Shown here one piece after another: positions 1 through 8,222 of a DNA stretch of 25,184 nt. The stretch spans positions 1 through 25,184 of the forward strand of contig CAMPJF010000001.1 of NCBI GenBank assembly GCA_946886725.1, given 5' to 3'. The notes beneath the pieces are model-generated. The model was not told the DNA's origin and did no database searches. It worked only from the letters and a program-made list of their open reading frames with translations. The translations under genes and the position numbers were made by a program. Source of the stretch: an uncultured Candidatus Saccharibacteria bacterium. GTDB lineage: Bacteria; Patescibacteria; Saccharimonadia; Saccharimonadales; UBA6022. The stretch's first letter is position 1. Every line of letters starts with the position of its first letter.

Positions 1-23
1 CGGTGGCTCTCTGTTCAGGAATT

Positions 24-52
24 TTGATTATATCGTTTATATATGCTATAAT
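24..52 (+). promoter_or_regulatory. Promoter of the first gene
   Basis: TTGATT at 24-29 and TATAAT at 47-52 are separated by 17 bases, and the -10 box is preceded by TGC (extended -10). The predicted transcription start falls on or next to the TTG codon at 58, so the first gene may be read from a leaderless transcript. Confidence 0.65.
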
Positions 53-57
53 ATAAT

Positions 58-471
58 TTGCACGTTACCTATCGTCGTACCTTAGGAGCAAAGTTGGATT
101 TTAGCAACAACGCATTGTCTGATCGCGATATCGAAATGATAATCGCAGGATGGGACGCCATGAAGCCAAAAGAGCCCTCTCAGCCGGAACCGCAGTTCGT
201 CTGGCCGCAATCCACCGGCCTTCGCTATTTGATCCGCATATGGATCTGGGAGCGAAAAATGAAAGCGTCATCTTGGGATTCTTTCTATCAACGCTACCAG
301 CAGTGGATGTTTATGGTCACCGAGCATTACAACTTTTTGGTTGGCCATCAGGATCGTCATCAAGAGTCGCAACTGATGCGCCTTTGGGAGTATCAGACGC
401 AAGCTCAAACGCGGCTGCGCCTCAATGCGATATCTCAGGATGAATGGGATCGACAAAAATCATCTGTATAA
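58..471 (+). CDS. Hypothetical protein, 137 aa
   Basis: I do not recognise this protein. It is soluble-looking, rich in Trp, Gln and Arg, with no signal peptide or membrane segment, and probably helical in its second half. The TTG start at 58 lies five bases after a good TATAAT box with no room for a Shine-Dalgarno site, so translation would be leaderless; an internal ATG at 138 is the alternative start. The gene ends 15 bases before a folded three-way-junction element that probably lies in its 3' UTR. Reality of the gene is supported by its promoter and open length, but not by any family match I can name. Confidence 0.55.
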   Translation: MHVTYRRTLGAKLDFSNNALSDRDIEMIIAGWDAMKPKEPSQPEPQFVWPQSTGLRYLIRIWIWERKMKASSWDSFYQRYQQWMFMVTEHYNFLVGHQDRHQESQLMRLWEYQTQAQTRLRLNAISQDEWDRQKSSV

Positions 472-486
472 ACGCCCTCTACGGAG

Positions 487-541
487 CAGAAGAGACGAAT
501 GAAAATTCGTAATCTCACTGGTTCGCTAGTGGGCTCTTCTG
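487..541 (+). ncRNA. Compact three-way-junction RNA element
   Basis: A closing 8-bp stem (CAGAAGAG at 487-494 with CTCTTCTG at 534-541) encloses two perfect hairpins: ACGAAT/ATTCGT (495-510) with a GAAA tetraloop, and an 8-bp stem at 514-533 capped by a TTCG tetraloop. Nearly every base is paired. It sits just after the stop codon of the preceding gene; there is no good T-run behind it, so it is not a standard terminator. It could be a 3'-end stabiliser, a processing site or part of a small RNA. Confidence 0.5.
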
Positions 542-562
542 TTATTTGGATTAATGCTAATT

Positions 563-636
563 AAAAAGCCCATCCCCAACGAGTGGTGCTCGATTGAGAA
601 TGGGGTGTCTCGGGCGGCAATTGATCCGCCCGAGAC
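563..636 (-). terminator. Double-hairpin terminator of the lipoprotein gene
   Basis: Read on the minus strand, an 11-bp perfect stem (607-617 with 626-636, 8-base loop) is followed by a branched hairpin closed by CCCAT/ATGGG (569-573 with 600-604) and then CTTTTT. The T-run is on the minus-strand side, fitting the gene ending at 645. Confidence 0.75.
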
Positions 637-644
637 ATTATATT

Positions 645-1118
645 TTACACTCCAGGGCAAAGTGCCGTTGTCGCGGCGATGTACAGGCTTGATACGTCAG
701 ATTCATTTTTGCCGTACTCACCATTTTTAAACCGCTTCATGTACTGCGTAAAGCCGAAAGCATTGTCCTTTTCAGCAAACGAGCACGCCGCTAATCCGGC
801 AACGCCGATGTCAGCGAAGCTTAATGAGCTCCATGCTCCGCTTGAAACGAACGGGCTGTTGGCGTAATCGATGAGATTGTCGCCCCACTGATTGAATGCA
901 TTTTGTACATCGGTTTCGCACGACTGCTCGGGTCGTTCAAGGGCATCGCCGCAAGTGTATTTCTTGCCGTCGAACTCGATCGTCTTGCTGCGATCGACAC
1001 CGTCCGTCGTGACCGACGGCGTCACCTTTTCGGTTGTCGTGCTTTGATCTGTATTGCCGCACGCAGTAATAGATACTGCGAGCGCTGCAATCATAATCAG
1101 TGCCTGGTAATGTTTCAT
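645..1118 (-). CDS. Putative small lipoprotein
   Basis: The N-terminus has a short charged region, a hydrophobic stretch and a lipobox-like I-T-A-C followed by GN, so it is probably exported and lipidated at this cysteine. A Ser/Thr-rich linker follows, then a roughly 110-residue domain with several cysteines (in CGD, SCET, ACSF and LCPG contexts) that I do not recognise. The ATG at 1118 is preferred over a TTG two codons upstream because AGGA lies at a usual ribosome-binding distance from it. A consensus-like promoter sits upstream and a strong terminator downstream, so it is a single-gene unit. The function is unknown; exposure at the cell surface is inference from the lipobox. Confidence 0.75.
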   Translation of the reverse strand: MKHYQALIMIAALAVSITACGNTDQSTTTEKVTPSVTTDGVDRSKTIEFDGKKYTCGDALERPEQSCETDVQNAFNQWGDNLIDYANSPFVSSGAWSSLSFADIGVAGLAACSFAEKDNAFGFTQYMKRFKNGEYGKNESDVSSLYIAATTALCPGV

Positions 1119-1154
1119 GTTCAATCCTATCTAGTCGTGATTCAGGATCGTATA

Positions 1155-1183
1155 ACTATACAACATGAAATGATATCTGTAAA
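1155..1183 (-). promoter_or_regulatory. Promoter of the lipoprotein gene
   Basis: On the minus strand TTTACA (1178-1183) and TATAGT (1155-1160) are separated by 17 bases. The start site would give a leader of about 30 bases containing the AGGA ribosome-binding site. Confidence 0.7.
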
Positions 1184-1234
1184 CAATATGAAAAATCAGC
1201 CGATTGGCATCGCGACACTGTGATGTGATTGAAG

Positions 1235-1684
1235 TTAAATAAAATTCAGCTTTTGCAATGTCGATCTTGTTGCGGGACCTATTGCGGCGCTCGCTAAATC
1301 ATCTGCAGTTAACCACGTAGCGTCACCATAATCATCTTCAAAAGTAAGCTGCGTTTCTTGCGCTGAAGTGTTTAATTGTACTTTAAAATCATAAAAGTTC
1401 ATTTTAACGATGACCCGTTCGCCGGATTCTCGAAGTGTTTTTTCACTTTCTCCAACCGATTTACCGTCAATCTCGGTAATGACTGCATCGGAGATATCGA
1501 TGCCTGTCTCCTCTAGGATTTCTCGGTGAAGAGCATCTTGTTTTGATTCATCACCTTCTATGCCGCCGCCGGGTACGACGAGCTGATCTTGATATACGCC
1601 ACCTTTTTTATTATGTCCAAGTAAAACCTTACCTTCAGAAGAAAAAATAAATGCACCAACAATATCTCGTTCTATAGTTCTCAT
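1235..1684 (-). CDS. NUDIX hydrolase
   Basis: The protein carries a complete Nudix box at residues about 40-62: G, five residues, E46, seven residues, then R54-E-I-L-E-E-T-G-I62. The family hydrolyses nucleoside diphosphates linked to another moiety, using a metal ion held by the box glutamates; typical roles are removal of oxidised or non-standard nucleotides. The length of 149 residues is usual for a single-domain Nudix protein. The substrate cannot be read from the sequence. The ATG at 1684 follows a TTGCTATACT box by exactly six bases, so the mRNA is probably leaderless. It is a cytosolic enzyme with no operon partner in view. Confidence 0.92.
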   Translation of the reverse strand: MRTIERDIVGAFIFSSEGKVLLGHNKKGGVYQDQLVVPGGGIEGDESKQDALHREILEETGIDISDAVITEIDGKSVGESEKTLRESGERVIVKMNFYDFKVQLNTSAQETQLTFEDDYGDATWLTADDLASAAIGPATRSTLQKLNFI

Positions 1685-1690
1685 CGTTTT

Positions 1691-1700
1691 AGTATAGCAA
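1691..1700 (-). promoter_or_regulatory. Extended -10 box for a leaderless NUDIX mRNA
   Basis: TTGCTATACT on the minus strand (TATACT at 1691-1696) ends six bases before the ATG. No Shine-Dalgarno sequence can fit between them. Confidence 0.7.
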
Positions 1701-1792
1701 GGCGAACGAGTGAATCATGTATTTTATTTCGAAACAGGATTATATATGGATGGTTGGCCGATGTTGATTGGATATACTGAAAAATCGTACGA

Positions 1793-2431
1793 CTATTTAA
1801 TACTTAGCTGCGATATTTCATGTGCGGATTTGCCCTGGAGTTCAAGTGTGCTCGTAGTATTCTTTTCAATTATTTTACCGACCAGCCAAACACCTACCTT
1901 GTAGATGATCCATTTTTGATTTAATTCTGGGTTATAGAATGCCCATTTATGCCATACGGCTCTATCTTCAAAATATTCGGTGCCTACATTTTCTAACTGT
2001 CGATACCAGCTAGTCAGTTCATCCTCGGAATGCTGGCTAAAGTCGGCGTACGTAGCGTTACCGCCGCCGTACTCGCGCTCAAATGTGACCGCACATCCTT
2101 CATAGATTGCAGCTTCCAAGGCTGTGAATGGTGATTGCTCGAACGTAAAACCCTGATTAATATGAAAAAGCTCGTGGAATACTACTGCCCGCAGGTTCCG
2201 CAGTTGACTAGCAGTGTCGGAAAAGTTTCTTGCAACGGCGATGTTTAACTGACGGGGTGATTCAGCGAATCCGCCAACCCCCGATTGTTCTTCGGCACCA
2301 TCTTCCGTAAACTTTACGGTTAATTTGTCCGGCAATCCCACAAGCAGCTTGGCCGCTTCACCGTATGCTTTACGGATAGTGGGGACATACGCGGCTTCAA
2401 ATGTTTCATCGTAAAATTCTATATGTATCAT
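1793..2431 (-). CDS. DUF2268-like zinc metalloprotease
   Basis: A central HELFH (HExxH) motif gives two zinc-binding histidines and the catalytic glutamate, and about 24 residues later an E-G-C-A-V-T-F-E stretch supplies the likely third ligand, as in gluzincins. This arrangement and the 212-residue length resemble the DUF2268 predicted Zn-dependent proteases. There is no signal peptide, so it is probably cytosolic. The ATG at 2431 has only a weak upstream GGAA. TTGACA and TATAAT-like words occur upstream (2467-2479) but not at a convincing distance. Substrate and role are unknown. Confidence 0.75.
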   Translation of the reverse strand: MIHIEFYDETFEAAYVPTIRKAYGEAAKLLVGLPDKLTVKFTEDGAEEQSGVGGFAESPRQLNIAVARNFSDTASQLRNLRAVVFHELFHINQGFTFEQSPFTALEAAIYEGCAVTFEREYGGGNATYADFSQHSEDELTSWYRQLENVGTEYFEDRAVWHKWAFYNPELNQKWIIYKVGVWLVGKIIEKNTTSTLELQGKSAHEISQLSIK

Positions 2432-2520
2432 AATTGTTCCGTAATTAAACTGCTTAACGCTACCTAATTATATTGTCAAAGTTGTATTAATATAGCAAAC
2501 AATCAGTTCTGTACGAAAAC

Positions 2521-2569
2521 AAAAGCCCCGCATCACTGCGGAGCAATTGCTCAACGAAGTAATGCGGGG
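2521..2569 (-). terminator. Intrinsic terminator of the 208-aa gene
   Basis: CCCCGCAT (2526-2533) pairs with ATGCGGGG (2562-2569), and the loop contains the perfect palindrome GAGCAATTGCTC (2541-2552). On the minus strand the stem is followed by CTTTTGTTTT, just after the stop codon of the gene ending at 2573. Confidence 0.8.
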
Positions 2570-2572
2570 TAG

Positions 2573-3199
2573 CTAGCCTTCGATACCATTGCCTGAAGTT
2601 CGAGGGGTGTAGAATGCGGATGTTACGCGTTCGGCTGCCAGTTCAACAGAAGTCATGCTTCTTTCTACGCGCTGCGCCTTTTCTCTCCACAATGCGGTCG
2701 TTTCTTTCATGATTTTTGAAAGAATACCGAGAATCTCGAGACTGATGTGCGTTGCCCAGTGTGCTCTATGAGAGAAAAAATCCGCCATCGTATCAACGCT
2801 CAGCTGCGAGACGGAGTAGACGCCGTTCCTGTCAGTAACAAGCAGCCACAGTACCGCAGTTCGAGTGCACGCCAGGTATAAATAATCCTGTCCTGTCGGA
2901 ACGGATGAGCTGACGTCGTAGTGATGAATTGTCGTAAGAATTTCTCGTGCTCTTACGGAGTGTAGCAGTGAGTCGTTTGTTACCGGCGATTCTTTCATTG
3001 CCCACATAAGTCTGTAGTTCTCATGCGCTTCGGGCGGGCGGTTACCAATAACATCCGCAAGCACACCAGCGCTCATGAGATTCTCGCCAATATTAAAAAG
3101 CAGTAACGCAAGTTCCCTATCATTCGGCGGCGGCATTGTCGTGCCGTCTCCGGTTAAAAAAGCAAGCATCATTGAAGCTTGGTCATTGAACGTATCCAC
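2573..3199 (-). CDS. Hypothetical protein, 208 aa
   Basis: I do not recognise this protein. It is predicted soluble and mostly helical, with no signal peptide or membrane segment. The middle (T-x-T-A-V-L-W-L-L-V-T-D, near residue 115) is the most hydrophobic part. The GTG start at 3199 is supported by AGGAG five bases upstream; downstream ATG codons have nothing comparable. It is flanked by its own terminator and about 210 bases of upstream noncoding DNA, so it is probably transcribed alone. It contrasts with the leaderless genes around it in having a clear Shine-Dalgarno site. Confidence 0.7.
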   Translation of the reverse strand: MDTFNDQASMMLAFLTGDGTTMPPPNDRELALLLFNIGENLMSAGVLADVIGNRPPEAHENYRLMWAMKESPVTNDSLLHSVRAREILTTIHHYDVSSSVPTGQDYLYLACTRTAVLWLLVTDRNGVYSVSQLSVDTMADFFSHRAHWATHISLEILGILSKIMKETTALWREKAQRVERSMTSVELAAERVTSAFYTPRTSGNGIEG

Positions 3200-3411
3200 G
3201 ATGACTCCTAATTTTGAGGTGCGTATTCATCAAGACGTGTCTATCTGAATCAGTAGCGGCTCTACTGTATATTTGATTATCGTTCTATAACTGATTAATG
3301 CAAGCATAACCGTTACTGTCTAATGTGGGGCTTAGACGCTATTAACCGTTCTATCTGGCGTAAGATATCGCGACTACAGTACGTACGATCACTATGTGAC
3401 AAGCCCTGCCG
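3200..3411. other. Intergenic gap, 212 bp
   Basis: No gene is visible here. A short inverted repeat GTCTAA/TTAGAC lies near 3319-3338 and AT-rich words near 3268-3290 could be a minus-strand promoter for the 208-aa gene, but none has a convincing -35/-10 pair. Confidence 0.5.
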
Positions 3412-6132
3412 CTAAAGTATTTTCGCATGCCAAGCGAAGGTTGCCGTACTACTAGCGCCCGGACTAACGTCAACATTTATAGTGAAATTCGTAGCATCAA
3501 TTGTATTCACCCAGAATTTAGTTGCCGAACCTATGCTATTGGTTGGTGATATCACGATATCTTTGGCAGCTGGCGTGACGGACAAGCCGTGTGCTACCAC
3601 TACAGTGGTGGGCCCGCCAGAAATAACGGTGGCTGTGCCAGAATTCTCTGTCAGCCAACCAGTGTTAATAAGGACTAATGGCTTATTGGTGCTCGATCCG
3701 TTATTGTTGACCGCCATCGTGCCCCAGTGACTTGCAGGCCCAAAGCTGTTACTCGCTACATTGGTGTGCTGCGAGGCGCCGTTTGACAGGTTGACTGCAT
3801 AACGAGGTTTGTTTGCCGACAGACCGGCGTTGTACAAGAAATTACACCCGGTTACGACGACACGTGATATGGCGTTGCTACTAAGGCCCGTTAATATCAA
3901 GTGATCATATGTGTTATTCGTAAACGTCCCATTGGTATTGAAAATGCATCCCGTAATACTGACATCAGAGAAACCAGTAGTCGCTGAATCGAGGATGAGG
4001 CCGTGGTGAGCATTTTGCTGAAAACGACAACCGACAAAGCGACTGCGAGAACCGGCGTTATTTAGATAGGCGCCGTAGCGCGTGTTCGACGCAAACGCGC
4101 TAGATGTTGCGGTGATACTTGACTGAGTGGTCAGCAATCCGTCTTGATTCTGCATAAAGACACAGTTGGTAATCATGTTATCAGCCGCATCGCTGTCAAA
4201 ATATATACCAGCCGCTGTATTATAGCCGCTATCGGAAGCGATAAATTTATTGCGCTCAGCCGGCCATCCACCGTAACCTTGCACACGTATACCATTACCC
4301 GTGCAATTATTGACAGTCACGTTATGTATCTGACCTTTCACTGATCGGAATAAAATACCGTCGACATTCGTTCCGATTGAGTCACCGTCAATGGCAAGAT
4401 CCTGTATCTTCACCCCATAGACTGTTCTGTCGTTTGCCGTCCGTTGTACTCGAATAACTGATCCAGTAACGCCAGCAGCCGCTTCAATGCGAGAGCCGGT
4501 GCCTACTTGGGTTGCACCGATTCGGTTTCCAGCTCCAGCGCCGATAAGTGTGGTGTTATCCTGAGTAATGATAAGCGTCGCTGATATTTCGTACTGACCT
4601 GGTGGCAGATACACTACTCCGCCTGTGCTAGGTACGGCATCAAGCGCCGCTTGGATGGCCGCGGTATCATCGGTCGATCCATTCCCGCGTGCATTATACG
4701 GTGCTTCTTTTACGTTGATATAATAGCCTGCTGGCTCGTCGAATGCATTGGCATTGCCACGAATATATGCAGGTAAAGAGGTTGAACCGTTATTATTAAC
4801 TGGCGCCGTAGCGATTTGCACAGTACCTATATTAAATTGCGGACTTGCAGCAAATGAATTGCTGACGATAACCGTTCCTTGTGCGCATGAACCGCTTAGA
4901 TTAATGCCATAGCGGCATTTATTTGGACTGACCGAACTTTTGTGGCTGAATACATTGCCAACTATCATCGTGCGCGCTACGCCGTTGCTAAATGGTCCTT
5001 GAATGATGATGTGATCGTAGGTGTTATCTATTGAATCGCCATTTGTTGAGAACCCATTGCCGGTAATCTGAATGTCAGAGTATCCGCCGTTGGTGGAGTC
5101 GATATTTACCCCGTGCTGCCCTGCGCCTTCGATCTTGCAGTTTGCGATCTTTGTCCGACTTCCTCCACCGTCAAAGAAAATGTTATATCGTGCAGCGTTG
5201 TAAGTGTGGCATCCCGTAATCTGCTGTGACGCACCTTTAATCACGATATTATCATTATTGTTATAGAGCGTGCAGTGCACCAGGTGGTCGTCCGCAGCGT
5301 CAGAATCAAATAAAATTCCCGCTGCTGCATTATCGCCCATTTGGCAAAAGGCCACCTCGGTGTCGTACGTATCCCAGCCGCTAGGTGAAGGATAGCCTAA
5401 TACGCGTATGCCATTGCCGCTGCATCGGTGTACGTGGACGCGATTGATATGTCCTCTATTAGAGCGAAACAGTATGCCGTCTATCGCTGTGCCAAGTGTT
5501 GCGCCATCGACAGTGAAGTCCCTCAGTAACACTCCATACACTGGTCTGTCGTTTGCGGCGCGCTGTACTAAGATTATAGCCGTGCTAATACTTCCTGTAG
5601 CCTGTAATTTTGTGCTGACACCTGTCTGTGTTGCACCTGTTCGCTGACCCGCGCCAGCACCTTCAATTTGCGCATTGTCATTTTGTACCAAGATGCTTGA
5701 AGTGATGTTAAACGTACCCTCGGTCAATACTAATTTGCCGCCATTTGCCGGTAATGCCGCCAGTGCGGCGTTTATTTCTACCTCGTCACTAACGCCATCG
5801 CATACGTAATCGGCACCATTCTTACTAGCTATCGTCGCATCGCTTGCGGCTACAACAAGAGTCGCAGACCTATAGCTAGCCATCGTTGGTAACTGCGACG
5901 AAACCACTCGGCCACCACTATCTAGTGTGGCAACGCCATTTGCGATTGCTTTTTCAGAAGCTGGTATGTATGACTGCGAAAGTTTTGCCGGAGAGATCGA
6001 TCCGTTACCGATAGAGTTGCTGACCGCAGATGATTGCAGTGTACCGTCGGCATTATGTGCCTGATATAAAAAGTCATTAAGGATATCGCCCCAGTTTCCA
6101 CTATCGCCACCTGGCGTTGGTAATCTAGACAT
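3412..6132 (-). CDS. Large double beta-helix protein, tailspike/adhesin-like
   Basis: The start ATG at 6132 (N-terminus MSRLPTPGGDSGNWGD) is chosen because GGGGA precedes it at a ribosome-binding distance; it gives 906 residues. Residues 1-85 form an N-terminal module of a type I associate with Saccharibacteria surface or phage-like proteins. Residues about 108-460 and 475-825 are two copies of a pectate-lyase-superfamily right-handed beta-helix, offset by about 370 residues, sharing GAGAG-x-R-x-GATQ-x-G, VQR-x-ANDR, GILFRS, NGIRV-x-GY and FDSDAADN/D. Residues 829-906 (SGTATV...HGLSVTP...TKFWV...FAWHA) resemble small C-terminal beta domains of phage tail fibres. No signal peptide is visible. 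It could bind or cleave a polysaccharide, perhaps on a host cell; this is inference. Confidence 0.8.
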   Translation of the reverse strand: MSRLPTPGGDSGNWGDILNDFLYQAHNADGTLQSSAVSNSIGNGSISPAKLSQSYIPASEKAIANGVATLDSGGRVVSSQLPTMASYRSATLVVAASDATIASKNGADYVCDGVSDEVEINAALAALPANGGKLVLTEGTFNITSSILVQNDNAQIEGAGAGQRTGATQTGVSTKLQATGSISTAIILVQRAANDRPVYGVLLRDFTVDGATLGTAIDGILFRSNRGHINRVHVHRCSGNGIRVLGYPSPSGWDTYDTEVAFCQMGDNAAAGILFDSDAADDHLVHCTLYNNNDNIVIKGASQQITGCHTYNAARYNIFFDGGGSRTKIANCKIEGAGQHGVNIDSTNGGYSDIQITGNGFSTNGDSIDNTYDHIIIQGPFSNGVARTMIVGNVFSHKSSVSPNKCRYGINLSGSCAQGTVIVSNSFAASPQFNIGTVQIATAPVNNNGSTSLPAYIRGNANAFDEPAGYYINVKEAPYNARGNGSTDDTAAIQAALDAVPSTGGVVYLPPGQYEISATLIITQDNTTLIGAGAGNRIGATQVGTGSRIEAAAGVTGSVIRVQRTANDRTVYGVKIQDLAIDGDSIGTNVDGILFRSVKGQIHNVTVNNCTGNGIRVQGYGGWPAERNKFIASDSGYNTAAGIYFDSDAADNMITNCVFMQNQDGLLTTQSSITATSSAFASNTRYGAYLNNAGSRSRFVGCRFQQNAHHGLILDSATTGFSDVSITGCIFNTNGTFTNNTYDHLILTGLSSNAISRVVVTGCNFLYNAGLSANKPRYAVNLSNGASQHTNVASNSFGPASHWGTMAVNNNGSSTNKPLVLINTGWLTENSGTATVISGGPTTVVVAHGLSVTPAAKDIVISPTNSIGSATKFWVNTIDATNFTINVDVSPGASSTATFAWHAKIL

Positions 6133-6209
6133 ATTTTCCATTCCCCATATGCTTATATTGCACGTAGTGTAACACACCCGCCTATATACGCAAAATGTTC
6201 ACAATCGAT

Positions 6210-6848
6210 CTATTCCGATCTTTGCGCAAGGTACTGCAGGTTCCATTCATTTGACGATCGGGTAAATAAACTGACGGATGCGTTTGGCGTTTCGGTCTCG
6301 TAGGTTTGCTTGTGCGGCCAGTTATGAATAGTCGAGGCAAGGCAGCGTATAGCAACTCCGTGCGTAAAAATAACGCCGGTGACCATTTCGTCATTGTTTG
6401 CGTGACGATCTGCGATCGTAGAGATTGCATCCAACATACGATTTCCGACTTCGTTCATCGATTCGCCGCCATCAGATTTAAAATCTTTGCCTAGTAATTC
6501 AATTTCGTCAAGCACTTGCGTGGTGTATGTATCCTTGCGGTTACGCCCGACCCACCGCCCCTGATCTAGTTCTTGCAGGTTGTCATCGACGGTAGGCTGT
6601 CTATCTATGCCCATCTCTGCTAAAGCGTAATGAGCAGTCGACAAGGTGCGAACGGCTGGTGATGAATAGATAAAGTCTGGACGAATATCATTAGCGAACA
6701 GATAACGACCCAGCTGCTTCGCTTGTCGTATACCTTTTTCTGTTAACGGGGTTTCGTTACTTCGCCCACCTATCAGATGGCTGCCGCTTGCATTGGCGGC
6801 CGATTCCGCATGACGAATAATGTAAAGGTCGATTTTGGGTGCTGTCAT
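6210..6848 (-). CDS. Histidine phosphatase superfamily protein
   Basis: The R-H-A-E-S motif at residues 12-16 contains the phosphohistidine H13. R67 (SSPAVRT), E93 (LQELDQGRW) and the second histidine H163 (FTHG) complete the catalytic set of the branch-1 histidine phosphatase (phosphoglycerate mutase-like) family. The 212-residue length fits a general phosphatase (CobC/PhoE-like) rather than the larger glycolytic mutase. The frame is open upstream into the next gene, but the start is placed at ATG 6848 because TTTGCTATAGT ends exactly six bases before it, giving a leaderless mRNA. Substrate is unknown. Confidence 0.9.
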   Translation of the reverse strand: MTAPKIDLYIIRHAESAANASGSHLIGGRSNETPLTEKGIRQAKQLGRYLFANDIRPDFIYSSPAVRTLSTAHYALAEMGIDRQPTVDDNLQELDQGRWVGRNRKDTYTTQVLDEIELLGKDFKSDGGESMNEVGNRMLDAISTIADRHANNDEMVTGVIFTHGVAIRCLASTIHNWPHKQTYETETPNASVSLFTRSSNEWNLQYLAQRSE

Positions 6849-6854
6849 AGCATA

Positions 6855-6864
6855 ACTATAGCAA
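6855..6864 (-). promoter_or_regulatory. Extended -10 box for a leaderless phosphatase mRNA
   Basis: TTTGCTATAGT on the minus strand (TATAGT at 6855-6860) is six bases from ATG 6848. It lies in the 37-bp gap after the upstream gene, so the phosphatase is independently transcribed. Confidence 0.7.
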
Positions 6865-6885
6865 ATAAATATAATTACTGCGGGG

Positions 6886-7740
6886 CTACAGCCCATCCGC
6901 CTTAGTCCAGTCGGTTGCCAAGTCAAAACCGTACGGATGCCGTATTGCAAAGCCGCCGGTGTCATAGACCTTACCCGGTCCCATGCTAGTATCGACTACC
7001 GTGCATCGTGGATAGGCGGCAAAGTTTGCCGCTACAAGCACATACCCGTCTTGATCGATTTTTGCGCCATCAGAGCGAATAGTATATGCGCCTGCCGTTC
7101 CGCAGCTTTTTATTACTATATTCATTGGTAAATCGTAATATGTCTCTCGATGTGCAACGCCGTCGGCATCGACATACACGTGTGCTCCCTTTGAGCTCGT
7201 TAAGGCGTTTGGCTTTGGTTGAAAGCTAATGCGTTGCGGTGTTTCTACTTCGGCACGCGACACCGTCAGGTTGATATGCGCGCCGTTCATATTCAAGTCA
7301 CTTTGCGTGAACATCGTTATGTCTTTGGGTCCAAGCGTGGCCAGTCCGGCCTCTTCTAGTATTTTGTTTGGTGACTGGGATGATGTCATTATTGTTTGGC
7401 GTATCGCACCATCGGTAACCGCGACTGGGCGTGATCGATAGATGATGATATCGACGTACGACTGCGTAAGACTCGTTTCGACTACTGGATCGACGATATC
7501 ATGAGGATCAAGTGTAATTGCGGCGGATCTTAAGGCTTCGTATACCGTATTAGCTGAAGTCAAGATAGAGCGCTCGGCACCGCGGTCATAAAATGTGATC
7601 AACCGCTCAGGTTGCGAAGGTGTTAGTGACTTCACAATTCCATACATCATTATTAGGAGCGCGAGTAGAATGGCGCCGCCCATCAATAGTAATCGTTTTG
7701 TTATCATTCGCTGCATTTGCTTTTTCACTATCTTATTCAT
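6886..7740 (-). CDS. YabE-like membrane protein with DUF348 and 3D domains
   Basis: Counted from ATG 7740, residues about 17-37 are a membrane anchor. Residues about 46-110 match the ubiquitin-like DUF348 domain of resuscitation-promoting-factor-like proteins (LITFYDRGAERSILT, TVYEALR). Residues about 215-278 look like a 3D domain, a barwin-like lytic-transglycosylase fold named for conserved aspartates; D250, D260, D273 and D277 are candidates. The middle (residues 115-210) may hold a diverged second DUF348. Such proteins act on peptidoglycan outside the membrane. ATG 7740 with GGGG just before it is preferred over GTG 7752, which lies only three bases after a TATGAT box. It follows a small membrane protein gene on the same strand by 38 bp. 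Confidence 0.82.
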   Translation of the reverse strand: MNKIVKKQMQRMITKRLLLMGGAILLALLIMMYGIVKSLTPSQPERLITFYDRGAERSILTSANTVYEALRSAAITLDPHDIVDPVVETSLTQSYVDIIIYRSRPVAVTDGAIRQTIMTSSQSPNKILEEAGLATLGPKDITMFTQSDLNMNGAHINLTVSRAEVETPQRISFQPKPNALTSSKGAHVYVDADGVAHRETYYDLPMNIVIKSCGTAGAYTIRSDGAKIDQDGYVLVAANFAAYPRCTVVDTSMGPGKVYDTGGFAIRHPYGFDLATDWTKADGL

Positions 7741-7778
7741 ACCCCAAGCCACTTAATCATATGCGCTTATAAAGCGAC

Positions 7779-8060
7779 TTAACAGTGATCCCCTCGCAGT
7801 ACCGCACCGCCTTCACCGGCGCACACGCCACACTCGGGCGACATCGCATGACACCCGCTCCTTATTGCACTTTCACTTCGATCAGGATGCGAATAATTTT
7901 CGACATATTTATACAGCTTGCCGTCGACGAAAATGACCTTTGAGGTAGTAAGCAATAGGAATGCACCAAGTAGCAGCAGGCATATTACACCGATCACAGA
8001 TACTGTAAGTATTTTTTGTATTTTCCTCATATGTAAGGTCATTCCTGTTACGTTTAGCAT
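7779..8060 (-). CDS. Small membrane protein with Cys-rich tail
   Basis: This 93-residue protein has one strong transmembrane segment (about residues 18-38) after a basic stretch, then a short extracytoplasmic region ending with five cysteines (SGCHAMSPECGVCAGEGG and a final C). The tail could form disulfides or bind metal. I do not recognise the family. ATG 8060 lies eight bases after TTTGCTATACT, so leaderless initiation is likely; ATG codons at residues 7 and 11 are alternatives. It precedes the YabE-like gene on the same strand and may share its envelope role. Confidence 0.6.
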   Translation of the reverse strand: MLNVTGMTLHMRKIQKILTVSVIGVICLLLLGAFLLLTTSKVIFVDGKLYKYVENYSHPDRSESAIRSGCHAMSPECGVCAGEGGAVLRGDHC

Positions 8061-8068
8061 TTGAATTT

Positions 8069-8079
8069 AGTATAGCAAA
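8069..8079 (-). promoter_or_regulatory. Extended -10 box upstream of the 93-aa gene
   Basis: TTTGCTATACT on the minus strand (TATACT at 8069-8074), eight bases from ATG 8060. A partial R2-like tail (TATGGAGGT followed by T-run) lies immediately upstream. Confidence 0.6.
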
Positions 8080-8222
8080 CAAAAACCTCCATAATTCTTT
8101 TACTTTCAGTGTCCTTACACCTAAGGATCTAGTGCTTTGGCGGATCGGGCGGGCGCTCTACATTTATATCTGTAACTATATAAAAAAGTTTTTGATCGTA
8201 GATTATACCGTTCTATTTACGC

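Noticed and set aside
6849..6965. N-terminal extension of the histidine phosphatase frame
   Set aside because: It would overlap the YabE-like gene and run through the TATAGT box; the RHAES motif lies at the usual distance from ATG 6848.
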